Origin: Hysterangium stoloniferum
Taxonomy: Eukaryota; Basidiomycota; Agaricomycetes; Hysterangiales; Hysterangiaceae
NCBI GenBank assembly: GCA_015178975.1
Contig: WHVD01000027.1
Coordinates: 186,001 to 250,000 of the forward strand
Length of the DNA: 64,000 nt
Reading direction: 5' to 3'
A model generated the notes under the pieces. The model saw only the letters and a program-made list of their open reading frames with translations, was not told the DNA's origin and made no database searches. Below are positions 1 to 11,135 of this stretch, piece by piece (the first letter of the stretch is position 1; each line of letters begins with the position of its first letter). The translations under genes were made by a program, and so were the position numbers.

Positions 1-698
1 AGAGAAAGAAGAAATAATAATGGGAATATAGTATAGGCTTATCCAGACTATATTTCCCAAGCATATTTCACTATACCTCTCTCACCCATGAGCCCTGAGC
101 TTAACAGTATATTCTGATTTCACCTTGTAGACTGTTGTTATCATGCCACCAAGAAAAAAATCATCAGAACCACTGGAGTCCTTGGGACTTTGGTCACCAT
201 TTGGCATGTACACCACCCAGACCCAGACACCCAGACAGAACCCAGACACCACGGATGAATCTTGCATTGAAGAAGTACCGGAGTATCTGGATGGCTCCAA
301 ACACAGGGATGAGTCTGCAGCCCCCGACAAGGGCAAGGGTGTTGAAAACCCCTGTTACGACTGGAATTCCTGCCGGACTCCGGGCACTAACTTATATGCA
401 CCTGCACCCTATATGCACCAATTGTCAGTTTACCAGAATTCCTGCCGGACTCTGTACGTTAGACTTGTCCACATTCAACTTTGTTACTTCCTGTATCAGT
501 CACTGGAATACCCACCAGACTCTGTCCCTGTCTATGTCTGACTCTGTCCCACACATCAGTCACCAGACCCCACTCGGAAAACCCATCATCCCTCTAACTG
601 AGCCCTGTTTCCGTTATAGTCAATGACCTGTCACAATTCAGACTCCACTCCTGCTCTGTTCCCATTATGGATTTATGACCTGTCACAATTCAGACTCC
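1..698. repeat. Degraded repeat DNA left of the gypsy element
   Basis: No intact gene is visible. The 17-bp string GAATTCCTGCCGGACTC occurs at 364 and again at 436, a 72-bp period. A second segment containing GACCTGTCACAATTCAGACT occurs twice about 48 bp apart (near 628 and 676), and its second copy ends exactly at the gypsy LTR. A plus-strand ORF from 143 to 541 begins MPPRKK, a lysine-rich start resembling some retroelement Gag proteins, but no Gag core or zinc knuckle follows. I read the stretch as an older repeat that was the target of the gypsy insertion; the same sequence resumes after 9729. Confidence 0.4.
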
Positions 699-1034
699 TG
701 TAAGGGCAACCCTAATAGTGGGTATCAGACTAGTAAAGGAAATCCAAAGATATATATAAGTAACTAAATACAAGACAACTATCTACTCACCTAGTAGAGG
801 AAATCCAAAGAGAAAAGTCTAAGGAAACTCTACTAGGTGTGACACGTCAGCTATACAGTATGCAGCATATTTTCCCATGCCTTAAGTGCCCTCATACATC
901 CATCAGTTCAATGTATCCTATAAAGAATAAGGTGTCCTGTAATGGGGAGGTAATAAAATGGAATAGACAACAGAGCATAATCTGGGGGGTACTAATCTGT
1001 GGAAAATAAAGTGTGAATGACTTGTCCCCTTACA
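699..1034 (-). repeat. Downstream (3') LTR of the gypsy element, uninterrupted
   Basis: The 336-bp LTR starts TGTAAGGGCAAC and ends CCTTACA. It is nearly identical to the split LTR at 7005-9729 and shows the uninterrupted sequence (AATGGGGAGGTAATAAAATG near 941-960) into which the solo LTR at 7255 inserted in the other copy. It contains AGAAAAGTCT at 811-820, the complement of the presumed primer-binding site. Confidence 0.93.
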
Positions 1035-1046
1035 TCACCCCCCCAT
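1035..1046 (-). other. Polypurine tract of the gypsy element
   Basis: Read on the minus strand the sequence is ATGGGGGGGTGA and directly abuts the downstream LTR (TGTAAGG). This is where the plus-strand primer of LTR retrotransposons lies, and it confirms the minus orientation. Confidence 0.75.
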
Positions 1047-1049
1047 TTA

Positions 1050-4000
1050 GGTGTGGCACCCTGACACACGAGTGTTATCCAACCTCAGCTTGGGGTCCCT
1101 GAAAATGGCAAAGTCTTTCTCCTGAATGGATCTGGGTGCACCTGAGTGTAGTTGATACTCTGCTACCAGTTTCGGTGCATGGACATCCTTGGCATCCACC
1201 CACTCATTGTCCTCATAGCCATAACCTCTCCATTTGATAAGATACTAAAACTTCCTGTAGTGCATCTTGCTATCCAGGACCTCCTCCACCTCATATTCCT
1301 CTTGGTTACCTACAAGATCGGGGGTTGGTTGGTAGGGTTTAGGACGGCCTAGAAATGGGTCCACTGGAGCAAGCATGAGTTTAACAACAGGGAAAACTGG
1401 GTGTAAACACTTGAGTTTTTGAGGTAAATGCAGTTGATATGCATGTGTGCCCACTGCCCTTTCTACCATGAAGGGGCCCAAATGCTAGTGTGCCAGTTTG
1501 GCTGATGGTCGGGTTGTAGTTAGATTACTTGCATCCAAAAACACCTTATCTCCTGGATGATAGACTGGAGTGGGTTCTCATCGTCGGTTATAGTATCTCG
1601 CCATGTCATCTTTTGATTTCTGCAAGGCAGCCCTAGCTTCCTGCAAAGCATCTGCCATACGCTCTTTTAAGTTCATTTACAGATTCCAATCTAGATGGCA
1701 CCTGGTGTGGTTCAAAACCCATACGCAGATGACGACCAGTGTCAACCATGAATGGTGTGTGTTGTGTGGAAGAATGGATGTGGTTATTGTATTGGAACTC
1801 TGCCAAGGGGAGTAATTCATCCCAGTCATCCTGTTGCTCATTTGTGAACACCCGTATGTATTGCTCTAGTTCCATGTTGAGATGTTCTGTCTGTCCATCT
1901 GTCTGAGGATGATAGGCAGTAGAGGAGACTATCTTGATGCCAAGCAAGCGGTAGAGTTCCTTGGTGAATTCTGCCACAAACTGTGAGCCCCGGTCAGAAA
2001 CCACCTTCATTGGCAAACCATGTAATTTCCAGACATGCTGTAGGAAAAGACATGCTGCACCTGCTGCTGAAAATGTAGTCATGGTAGGGATGAAGTGTGC
2101 CCATTTCGAGAGTGAGTCAACCACATTCATAATCACATCAAAACCATGGGCTTCTGGCAGTTCCATAATGAAGTCCACACTGATCACTTCCCAGCATTGA
2201 CTGGGGATTGGCAATGGATGAAGCTGACCCATAGGTTTATGCCGGATGGTCTTGGTCCGCAAGCACATATCACAAGTCTTGGCATAGAGCCTTACATGTC
2301 TGGACATTTGGGGCCACCAGTATTCCTGGAAATGAGTTCTAAAGTCTTCCACCTGCCTGGGTGGCCTGTTACCTTGGTATCGTGATGTTGGGCCATAATG
2401 TGGCAGCGGAGATCCAAGTGGTTTGGAACATATACCTTACCACAAAACAGGAGTAGGCCCTCTGATTCTGACCACTCTGAGGACTGTATAGACCTGCTTC
2501 TAGTCTTGCGCATCTCCTGAATGGCATTCGCCACTGCATCTTCTGGGGTTGACTCCTTCAAGCCTTTCTGGACATCCTTCAAGATGTCCCATTATTCACC
2601 ATAAACCTCCACCCCTTCTAATGCTCAAATAGCAAACAATTCTGGTCAGAGGAGTACCCTATCCTTGTTGTCTTCTGCACCAGAACCATGGTCAGTACAT
2701 CTGGATAGAGCATCTGATTTTCCCATAGAGGCTCCCGGACGATGATGCATTTCAAAGTCAAACTGTGCCAAATAAAGTGACCATCTGGCTTGCCTCCGGT
2801 TCAACTTCTTGGATGTGCGAAAGTATTCCAGGTTCTTATGGTCTGTCCAGATCTCAAACTTATGCTCAGCACCTTCTACAAAGTGACGCCACTCTTCCAG
2901 TGCCCAGATGATAGCCAGCATCTCCTTATCATGAATGTCATAATTGCGTTCCACCTCATTGAGGCTTTTGGAGTAGAATGCAATGGGATGCCACTTGCCA
3001 TCCTCCTGTGACTGCTGAGACAGTACTGCCCCCGTGGCAAAGTCTGAACTGTCAGCCTCAATACGGTATGGAAGGTCATCTTTTGCAAAGGCAAGAACTG
3101 GTGCTGAAGTCACCAGATGCTTGAGAGTGTGGAAGGCACTCACTTCCTCTTTGTCCCACTTCCAAGGTTGATCCTTTTTGGTGAGATCAAACAAGGGACG
3201 CGCATGGTGGGAGAAGTCCTTGATGAAGCATCGGTAGAAGTTGGCAAACCCTAGGAAAGACTGTACTTCCTTATGGCTACCTGGGGTTGGCCATTCTGCT
3301 ACACCAGCCACTTTGATCGGATCCATCTCCACCTGACCCTCTGAAATAATGAGTCCCAAATACTCAATCTTGGTCTTCTCAAATTCACACTTCTCTGGCC
3401 TGAGATAGAGTTTATGCTGGCGTAGCTGTTGCATGACTAGATGTGACACACGGTAGTGCTCTTGCAGTGTTTTGGTGAATATCAAAATGTCATCCAGATA
3501 AATGACCACTACACCCTCCATGATGAGGTCATGGAAAATGTCATTCATCATTGTCTGGAAGGTGGAGAGGCTATTGGTGAGTCCAAAAAACATAACAAGG
3601 GGTTCAAACAATCCCCGGTTGGTGCGAAAGGCTGCTTTTCATTCATCCCCTTTCTTGATCCTTACATTGTTATAGCCTCATTGTACATCTAATTTGGTGA
3701 AATAGCGAGCTCCACGTAGCTGATTGATAAGGTCAGAGATTGTTAAGAACTAGAAACTGACTAATATCGATGGCCGACAGGGACCGATCGGAAGGACTTG
3801 GCTTCAGCTTATGTGCTGCGCCCTCGCAAATATCCGTAGGATGTCCTTAAATTTCGGGCGGGCGAAGACTAATCCTAGTGAGTACCTTTCGGCGTGATAC
3901 CGATCGGAATCGAAGGACAAGTCGAGCGTCGGGCCAAGGGGTCGGGGCCGGGAGTGGGCGAGCGCACGTGAAGGCGGATGGGGGGATTCTTAGTATGAGA

Positions 4001-5770
4001 CTGATACAGGTGTATGAGGGTATTCTGAGTCGATATTCTGATTGCCTAGTAACTACAATTACAGCGGGTTCATATACAAGTAACAGGCGTCTGGAAAATA
4101 CTAATGGGGAGAAGGGCGGAACACGGTATTAACAATAAGCTTGACTAGGAACGGGAAGTTTATGATTAGTTCGGAGGCTGATGATAACCGAGAGCGGGAT
4201 TACGGTAAAAGGAAATGGTTCGAGGACTACAAATATAGATAGACATATGCGAAACATAAGATTGAATGGATCAACATAATAAAGGGGACGTATCAAAGTT
4301 TGACCAGACAATACGAGTTATTTGACGTGGGCGTAAATGGAGTTTGATCTTCACGAAACATTCGTCAGCTTCGGGGCCGATGGTTTCCGAGAGGATGACT
4401 TGAAACATTGACAAGTGGCGATAACCTCGGGGCCGATAGGGTTGCGACACGGTCGTAACAGAGATCAAAGGAAGGGGGTATCAATTTTTGATAGTGACAG
4501 CATTGAGAACACGATAGTCCTGTACTAGATGAAGGGACCCATCCTTTTTCTTAATAAAGAAAACTGGGGAAGCCATGGGTGACTTTGAGGGTCAGATATG
4601 GCCTGTGGATAGGTTCTCTTGAAGGAAGGCATCAAGCTCTGTTTGTTCATTTGGAGCTAAAGGGTACACCTTGCAAGATGAAGGTTTGGCATCTGGTACC
4701 AGTTCAATGGCATGGTCCCAGGATTTCTGGTCAGGCCTGTCAAAGGAGGCCTTGGAAAAGATATCCACATATTCATGCAGGTATACAGGAATTTGATCTT
4801 GTACTGATCCCTTACCTGAAGTCATTGGTTGGGAATTACAATGAAATGCCTCTGCAAGACGCTGAGAGGTGGTGGTACTTGCATGAATAAACTCTTCTTC
4901 TGGGGGAAGTGAGGCCACCCAAATACGGTCTCCATCCTCCCGAAGATCAGTATCTTCCTCAGTATCTTCTTCTACCTCTCCCTCCATTATTGAATCATCT
5001 TCTATAGGAGTGGTGGGCATCGGTAACGGCCCGGTACAACAAGACCAAAGCTTTTCAGCTGCCCGATGCTCTTCCTTTAACTCTTGTTGGCAAGTCCAGC
5101 ATTGGGATAGGCATCGACTCATGGTGACCTTGCCTGTTGACCAATCCACCTCTGGGTTGTGCTGTTGCAGCCAGGTGAATCCAAGAAGCATCTTGTGGTG
5201 ACCCAAACTGGTGACTGCAAAGACAGCACACTCATAATGATCTTTATAATGCAGGATGAGGTCAACTACTTCCATGATAGCACCTGCCTCATTGTGAGTG
5301 CCATCAACATGAGGATGGGAATTGGACGAGTGAGGGAACAAGTGGTGAGGCACTTCTTTTTAACAAAGTCCCTGTCAATGAATAGTCCTGTAGCACCACA
5401 ATCTAAAAGAGCACTCAGGGCGTGGATCTCAGCAGTGTCTGTTGCCTGAATCTGAATTGACAAGGACAAGGAATTGGTTGAGGGGGTTGAACATATGATG
5501 TAGGTGGATGGCAACCTCCGCTCCCACTTCAGGAGACGGGTGTAGGGTTTTGGGAGATTAGATGTGACTATTGGTTTCACAGTTTCAGCATGAGTAAAAG
5601 GAGTGTATTGGGGCTCTATCTTATCTATCGTTACACTGTGAAGTTGGTCATGAATAAGCAACGAGGGCACATCCTTCACTCGTTGCTGGGGGGAAAACCC
5701 TGTTCCACCAACTGTCCCAGTGGGGGTGACTCATTGTCCATATTGGAAATCTGGCCTGCATCCTCTAGTG
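1050..5770 (-). pseudogene. Gypsy Pol polyprotein (protease-RT-RNase H-integrase-chromodomain), disrupted
   Basis: The aspartic protease segment (about 5679-5300) has ALLDCGATG, with cysteine where D[ST]G is usual. The reverse transcriptase begins near 4900, is split by a solo LTR at 3741-4460, and has the YLDDILIF active site near 3490. RNase H follows (segments IEADSSDFATG and DKEMLAI, about 3070-2700). The integrase has an HHCC-type region (H residues near 2400, CDMC near 2260) and the DDE core VDFIMELP, SDRGSQF and TDGQTEHLN. A chromodomain lies at the end (EYEVEEVL ... LIKWRGYGYEDNEW, about 1300-1180). Stops interrupt conserved positions at 4592, 4481, 3678, 3639, about 2660-2600 (three) and 1245; a frameshift near 5300 splits the protease. 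Nearly all stops are explained by C-to-T or G-to-A changes. Confidence 0.92.
3741..4460 (-). mobile_element. Solo LTR (copy 1) inserted in gypsy pol
   Basis: This 720-bp element begins TGTTAAGAAC and ends GTCGTAACA. It is flanked by the perfect 5-bp duplication GAGAT (3736-3740 and 4461-4465). It lies inside the RT domain and splits conserved RT sequence; joining the two flanks brings the two halves of the domain together. It matches copies at 7255-7966 and 10413-11135 in reverse orientation. No internal coding region is present. Confidence 0.93.
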
Positions 5771-5780
5771 CTAATATATT

Positions 5781-6888
5781 TTAAGTGAATGCTGACAGGT
5801 CATCTGGGTCTTCTGCTAGAAAATGGAGGATTTCCCTTATCTCTGGACAATCACATGCCCAATGACCCACCTGTCCACACTTACAACAGGTATTGAGAGG
5901 GAGGCGTTGCTGTGTATGATGTGCCCGGTCCACTTCCATAGGCACAGTTCTGATTGCGGACCCTGCTGTGTCAATGGAGTCTGGAAAGGAAGTCCGGGGG
6001 GTGGCCCTGGCGGCAGTGCGTAGTTGATGCGAGGGGGTGTGGGGATCAAGAGCGAATGTGACCCAGTCGTCAACGAAATGACCGGTGTTCTTGAGGGTAA
6101 GTTTCGACACTGGAGCGACTGCTGGAAAGTGTCACTGGCCATCTGGGCTTGTGCTGCGATGTGCACAGCCTCAAACCAGCTGTTGAGGTCACTGTTGCCT
6201 GGGCGACCGACTGTCATGGTCGTGACTTGTCGTTCAACGCCGCAGTTTAGACCTGCTCTGAATGCCATGACCGTGGGGGTGCCGGTGTACTCTGCCTTGC
6301 GGGCCGTTTCTCGGAACTCGTCAATGTAGAGGTTGATATGCCAGGTACCTTGAAAATACGCCGTAGAACTGAGTCGACTGGCGGCGGCCTCTTGTTTGAA
6401 TTGTGGGTAGAACTCGGCTTCGAATTGAGCCTGAAAATCGCCCCAGTCTGCAAACATAACTCCTTTAGCATGGTGCCTCAGGATCGCCTCGCTTTCCCAA
6501 GTTGCGGCTCGGCCGGTTTTCATGAAAGTCAAGACCCACAGAATACACGTGTTGTCATCTGGGAAGTCTTCGGGGCACAGCATCATATAGGTGTAGCATG
6601 AATGTAGAAAATTGCGGCCGTGGTCTCTATTGCCATCGAAGTCACCTGGTTTCGAACCTTTCGGATGATGTGTCATTCGGACCGACGTTGTGAGAGATGG
6701 GGTGGATGCGGCGACTGGGTTTAAAGGATGAGTAGAGGGTGTGGTTGACAAAGTGGGGAGTGTGGAATTTGCGAGATTGCTAACAGTGAGTTGGAGTTGC
6801 ATAATGAGATCTGTAAGAGCTTTGATGCTACCTGAGTGTTCTGTTCCATGCCTTGCAGGTGTTGCTCGAGCTCTGGAGGCAGAGACAT
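5781..6888 (-). pseudogene. Gypsy Gag (capsid and zinc knuckle), frameshifted
   Basis: The likely start is the ATG at 6888 (MSLPPELEQHLQGMEQ). A frameshift near 6820 moves into a frame starting IKALTDLIMQLQ, which carries the retrotransposon Gag core (ADWGDFQAQFEAEFYP, TARKAEYTGTP, about 6400-6200). A second frameshift near 6050-6000 is needed to reach the CCHC knuckle CCKCGQVGHWACDC (CX2CX4HX4C) near 5890-5850. The protein then ends at 5781. Gag packages the element RNA. Two shifts mean no intact product is made. Confidence 0.88.
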
Positions 6889-6992
6889 CCCAAAACACGA
6901 GGTGGGGTGATGTGCAGAATATAAGGAGGGGTCATGAGTTTACTACATCTTTTACTCGTAGTAGCAATCGCAGCCGGTCCTAGAAGACTATG

Positions 6993-7004
6993 AGACTTTT
7001 CTAC
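6993..7004 (-). other. Presumed self-priming primer-binding site of the gypsy element
   Basis: The 10 bases AGACTTTTCT (6993-7002, plus strand) lie two bases inside the upstream LTR edge, where the primer-binding site must be. I see no clear match to a tRNA 3' end. The exact reverse complement AGAAAAGTCT lies inside the LTR at 7117-7126 and at 811-820 in the other LTR. The arrangement resembles the Tf1/sushi group, in which the RNA 5' end folds back to prime reverse transcription. Confidence 0.6.
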
Positions 7005-7254
7005 TGTAAGGGCAACCCTAATAGTGGGTATCACACTAGTAGAGGAAATCCAAAGATATATATAAGTAACTAAATACAAGACAACTATCTACTCACCTAG
7101 TAGAGGAAATCCAAAGAGAAAAGTCTAAGGAAACTCTACTAGGTGTGACATGTCAGCTATACAGTACGCAGCATATTTTCCCATGCCTTAAGTGCCCTCA
7201 TACATCAGTTCAATGTATCCTATAAAGAATAAGGTGTCCTGTAATGGGGAGGTA

Positions 7255-7966
7255 TGTTACGACTGTGTCGCAAGCCGACGGTCCCCGATGGAATACCCTC
7301 GTTATACGTCTTCGACAATACAACCCTTCGCAAGCCGTCGGTTCCCCAACGCTGACGTATGCTCTCCAGTCAATCAAACCCGACTACGCCTTTCTGTCTG
7401 GTTATGCTTTGATATGTCCCTTTCATCATGTTGATCCGTCTCATCTTATGTTCCACATATGTCTATCTATATTTGTAGTCCTCAAACTATTTCCTTTTAT
7501 CGTAATTTCCATTCTCGGTTATCATCGGCCTCTGAACTAATCATAAACTTCCTGTTCCTAGTCAAGCTTAATGTTAATGCCGTTTTCCGCCCTCCTCCCC
7601 ATTAGTATTTTCTAGATGCCTGTTACTTGTATATGAACTCGCTGTAATTGTAGTTACTAGGCAATCAGAATATCGACTCAGAATACCCTCATACGTCTGT
7701 AGCAGTCTCATACTAGAAGAACCCCCCTTCCGCCTTCGCGTGCGCTCGCCCATTCTCGGCCCGATCCCTTGGCCGGACACTTGACCTGTCCTTCGGTTCC
7801 GATCGGTATCTAACCGAAAGGTCCTTCTTAGGATTTAGTCTTCGCCTGTCCGAAATTTAAGGACAACCTACGGATATTTGCGAGGGCGCAGCACATAAGC
7901 TGAAGCCAAGTCCTTCCGATCGGTCCCCGTCAGCCACCGACATTAGTCAGTTTCCAGTTCTTAACA
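7255..7966 (+). mobile_element. Solo LTR (copy 2) inserted in the gypsy upstream LTR
   Basis: This 712-bp element begins TGTTACGACTGTGTC and ends GTTCTTAACA. It is flanked by AGGTA at 7250-7254 and 7967-7971. The matching gypsy LTR at 699-1034 has the uninterrupted empty site, which proves insertion. It is in plus orientation and from the same family as copies 1 and 3. No internal genes are present. Confidence 0.95.
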
Positions 7967-8046
7967 AGGTAATAAAATGGAATAGACAATAGAGCATAAT
8001 CTGGGGGGTACTAATCTGTGGAAAATAAAGTGTGAATGACTTGTCC

Positions 8047-9717
8047 TGTTATGTATTTCTAAGTTTTTTCCAATTTTTAAACAATTTCCCCTAACAAATT
8101 GCGAAAACAAATATTCAAATGTAATTATATTGCGACGATTAAATTGTACAATATTTGTTTGATTTATCTTGAATTTATACAATTTACTTTGTATTTTTAT
8201 CTAATAAATTGAGCAAATTATTGAATTTCTACTTTTTATTCTTTTTTGATTAATATGTCGGCGACTCAGCGCTTATTCACAACGCGCGAGTAATCATGTG
8301 ATATTCACATGATATTTCAAACTCCGACGCTGACAAAACGCGATTTGAAATACTCGCGCATTATCAAGGTGAAATATATATATTTTTATATTATTATAAT
8401 AAAATATTATATTTATAACTAATTAAAAGTAAATATAATAATTATATAATAATATAAAACCGGCCTGGCGTTTATTACACGGCGCGCGGGAAAATCGTCA
8501 CAACGAGTGACAACCGTCATAACAGGTGACAGTTGTCACAAGGGCGCGCGACGGTCACAGAGGCGCGCGACGGTCACAAAATGCGACGACTTGTCACAAA
8601 CGCGACACGCGCGGGAAAATTATGTAATCAGCGCGCGCACGAAATCAGCAACTTCGCGACGCGCGAGAACATTACATCAGCATATATGCTACAATGGAAA
8701 GTAGCAGAAACTCCTGGAATATTCCAGCAGATTCCAGGTAAAATAGCTAAAAATAGGTAAAACAAGTAGCTAGAACATTCTCCCATGTCTCAGATTTTAC
8801 TGTATATAAGGAGCTCTGCTCCACCACTGAAATATAACTTATTTTAACCCATTTACTACACCACATCAGTGTGCCACTGCATCAGCAGTTATATTCCACC
8901 CCTAGTTGGGCTGTTGGATAAATAAATACAAACACTTAGTCACCTCTAGTTGAGCTGCTGACCTAAGCTATCTCAGGATCCCTTTGCCACCTCTAGTTGA
9001 GCTTCTGGTAATAATCCTACCCCCTTGTCACCTCTAGTTGAGCTTCTGACAAACAACTTGTTCCCCTTTTGCCACCTCTTAGTTGAGTAGCTGGCTATCC
9101 TTTATTACTAATCCACCTCTAGTTGAGTTGTTGGTTATCAGTTAAAGTAATAAATATTTTAGGTTATATTGAGATTAGAAATACATATATTCTAATTTCT
9201 ACCCGGTTTTTGGCATAAACAAATACTGAGAATATTCTTGCAGAATCCTTAAGACTACATTAAGATCCTGATAAGTTAGTATCACAGTAGACCCTGTAGG
9301 TTAGTGTAAATAAAGCATATATTAGCCAAATAGTGTTTTATTCTATATCTAATCTTTTGACCTGTTTATTAATATTTTTACTGTTTGATAAATAGTATAA
9401 AATATATATAAACTAGCTAGAATCGAAGGCGAATCTAGTTTCGGAATCAGTGAATTGTTATTCATATTTTAGTAGTGTTTTTACAGAAAAAGAACAAGCT
9501 TGCACAAGCAGCTCTCAAAACCTTCTTTGCGAAGTAGGGTGCATATATTCAAGTAAACTCTTGACTTCAGGGGTTCTAAGTCTATTTAGGCTGCCACTGA
9601 TTAATATCAAATACTTAAATTATTTTACCTTGCAGTGAATTGAGTATTTGCACATTTTGATAGAGCATTGGACTCCTTTTTCGGAAAATAGTATTAAAAT
9701 AAGGCTAATACATCACA
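8047..9717. mobile_element. Large LTR-like element (1671 bp) inserted in the gypsy upstream LTR
   Basis: It runs from TGTTATG to CATCACA and is flanked by TGTCC at 8042-8046 and 9718-9722. The length, TG...CA ends and 5-bp duplication fit a solo LTR of a different family. A CpG-rich part (about 8260-8660) has repeated GCGCGCGACGGTCAC and GTGAC/GTCAC motifs. A core-promoter-like TATATAAGG is at 8803, followed by AGCTCTGCTCC. Six copies of CACCTCTAGTTGAG lie between about 8896 and 9135. No long coding frame exists. If it is an LTR, the TATA box suggests plus orientation. Confidence 0.8.
8896..9135. repeat. Six-copy dispersed direct repeat CACCTCTAGTTGAG
   Basis: Copies start near 8896 (diverged, CACCCCTAGTTGGG), 8941, 8988, 9028, 9080 and 9110, each followed by a GCTGCTG/GCTTCTG-like tail. 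Spacing is uneven at about 40-55 bp. The block lies downstream of the TATA box inside the 8047-9717 element. Confidence 0.85.
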
Positions 9718-9729
9718 TGTCCCCTTACA

Positions 9730-10412
9730 ACTCTGCTCCGTTCTGTTCTGTTCCTAGCACCAAGTTTGGCGTTTACTTATCTCATTTTATGTTTGTTAGT
9801 TTCGTTTTCATTATTACTGGATTTGGTATGTTATTCATTCCACAGTCTATATAGTCTGGCAGAAGTTGTACATACAATCCAGTCAGAAAATCAGCTTAGA
9901 TTCTCCCCAGTAATCTCAGTACATTTTCCACTCTAATCTCCTCTTTGAAACACACTGCTCTTTATCTTGTCAGAGCCCATGGGCTCTGACCCATCTATCA
10001 CTCGACCTCTGACCAATCTATCTCGACCCCTGACTCATCTCTGCCTGACCCCTTGACTTCCACAGGATTCCCACAGTTGACCCTCCAACCTCACAACCCA
10101 CCAACTACTCCCAGACTCCCTGGGATTCCCATCCACCCATCTGAAATTGGACGACATGATCTCGCGAGGGTGCAGCCTATAAGCTGAAGCAAAGTCTTAC
10201 TGGCTTTCCCATGGGTTTCTCCAGAAACCCTCTGATAAGCTCCACACACAACTCTTAACAGATACCTTGGGTAGGGGTACCAATAGTGAGTTGATAGAGG
10301 GTTTTGAGCCTAAAACAGGTCATGGGGCTCTGAAATGATGGGATCCTAACAATCAGGATGGAGATGGGATGGGATGATGAAAAGGGAAAACCATAGTGAG
10401 ACAAGTGTCAGG
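9730..10412. repeat. Degraded LTR-like sequence, left part
   Basis: No gene is visible. The segment 10160-10195 (GAGGGTGCAGCCTATAAGCT) resembles the near-3' part of the ~720-bp solo LTR family (GAGGGCGCAGCACATAAGCT). A GGATCCTAACA end at 10341-10351 matches the end of the element at 11197-12094. Blocks near 9880-9940 resemble sequence near 11670-11730. I read this as an old, diverged LTR copy interrupted on the right by the solo LTR at 10413. Confidence 0.5.
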
Positions 10413-11135
10413 TGTTACGACCGTGTCACAACCCTATCGGTCCCGAGGTTATCGCCACTTATCAACAGTTCAAGTCATCATCTCGGAAACCATCGGCCCC
10501 GAAGCTGACGAATGTTTTCGTGAAGATCAAACTCCGTTTACGCCCACGTCAAAATAACTCGTATTGTCTGGTCAAACTTTGATACGTCCCCTTTATTATG
10601 TTGATCCGTCCAATCTTATGTTTCGCATATGTCTATCTATATTTGTAGTCCTTGAACTATTTCCTTTTATCGTAATCCCGCTCTCGGTTATCATCGGCCT
10701 TCGAACTAATCATAAACTTCCCGTTCCTAGTCAAGCTTATTGTTAATACCGTTTTCCGCCCTTCTCCCCATTAGTATTTTCTAGACGCCTGTTACTTGTA
10801 TATGAACCCACTGTAGTTGTAGTTACTAGGCAATCAGAATATCGACTCAGAATACCTTCATACGCCTGTAATAGTCTCATACTAAAAATCCCCCCATCCG
10901 CCTCCGTGTGCGCTCGCCCACTCCCGGCCCCGACCCCTTGGCCCGACGCTCAACTTGTCCTTCGGTTCCGATCGGTATCTCACTGAAAAGAACTCTTTAG
11001 GATTAGTCTTCGCCCACCCGAAATCTAAGGACACCCTACAGATATTTGCGAGGGCGCAGCACATAAGCTGAAGCCAAGTCCTTCCGATCGGTCCCTGTTG
11101 GCCACCGACATTAGTCAGTTTTTCAGTTCTTAACA
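10413..11135 (+). mobile_element. Solo LTR (copy 3)
   Basis: This 723-bp element begins TGTTACGACCGTGTC and ends TTCTTAACA. It is flanked by TCAGG at 10408-10412 and 11136-11140. It is in plus orientation and of the same family as 3741-4460 and 7255-7966. The flanking DNA (GTGTCAGGGCACTGTGGG after rejoining) has a related, uninterrupted counterpart near 12113-12135, which supports the insertion boundary. Confidence 0.94.

Larger units (their letters stand above)
699..9729 (-). mobile_element. Chromodomain Ty3/gypsy LTR retrotransposon, decayed, with three nested insertions
   Basis: Two LTRs with termini TGTAAGG...CCTTACA bound the element: 699-1034 (336 bp, downstream LTR) and 7005-9729 (upstream LTR, split by two insertions). 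The flanks are ACTCC at 694-698 and ACTCT at 9730-9734, a 5-bp target duplication with one mismatch. Coding order on the minus strand is Gag, protease, reverse transcriptase, RNase H, integrase, chromodomain, the order of fungal chromoviruses. A polypurine tract precedes the downstream LTR (1035-1046). Without the three nested insertions and their duplicated 5-mers the element would be about 5.9 kb. Stops and frameshifts in Gag and Pol make it non-autonomous. Confidence 0.93.
7005..9729 (-). repeat. Upstream (5') LTR of the gypsy element, split by two insertions
   Basis: LTR sequence occupies 7005-7254, 7967-8046 and 9718-9729, and ends CCTTACA at 9723-9729. Removing the insertions and one copy of each duplicated 5-mer (AGGTA, TGTCC) restores a sequence matching the intact LTR at 699-1034. 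A TATA-like TGTATAG on the minus strand lies near 7160-7150, about 30 nt before the presumed RNA start at about 7126. Confidence 0.9.

Noticed and set aside
143..541. MPPRKK-type ORF as a Gag start
   Set aside because: The start is suggestive, but no Gag core or zinc knuckle follows and the region is made of short repeats.
6247..6471. Minus-strand ORF inside Gag
   Set aside because: It is a shadow frame of the Gag core region.
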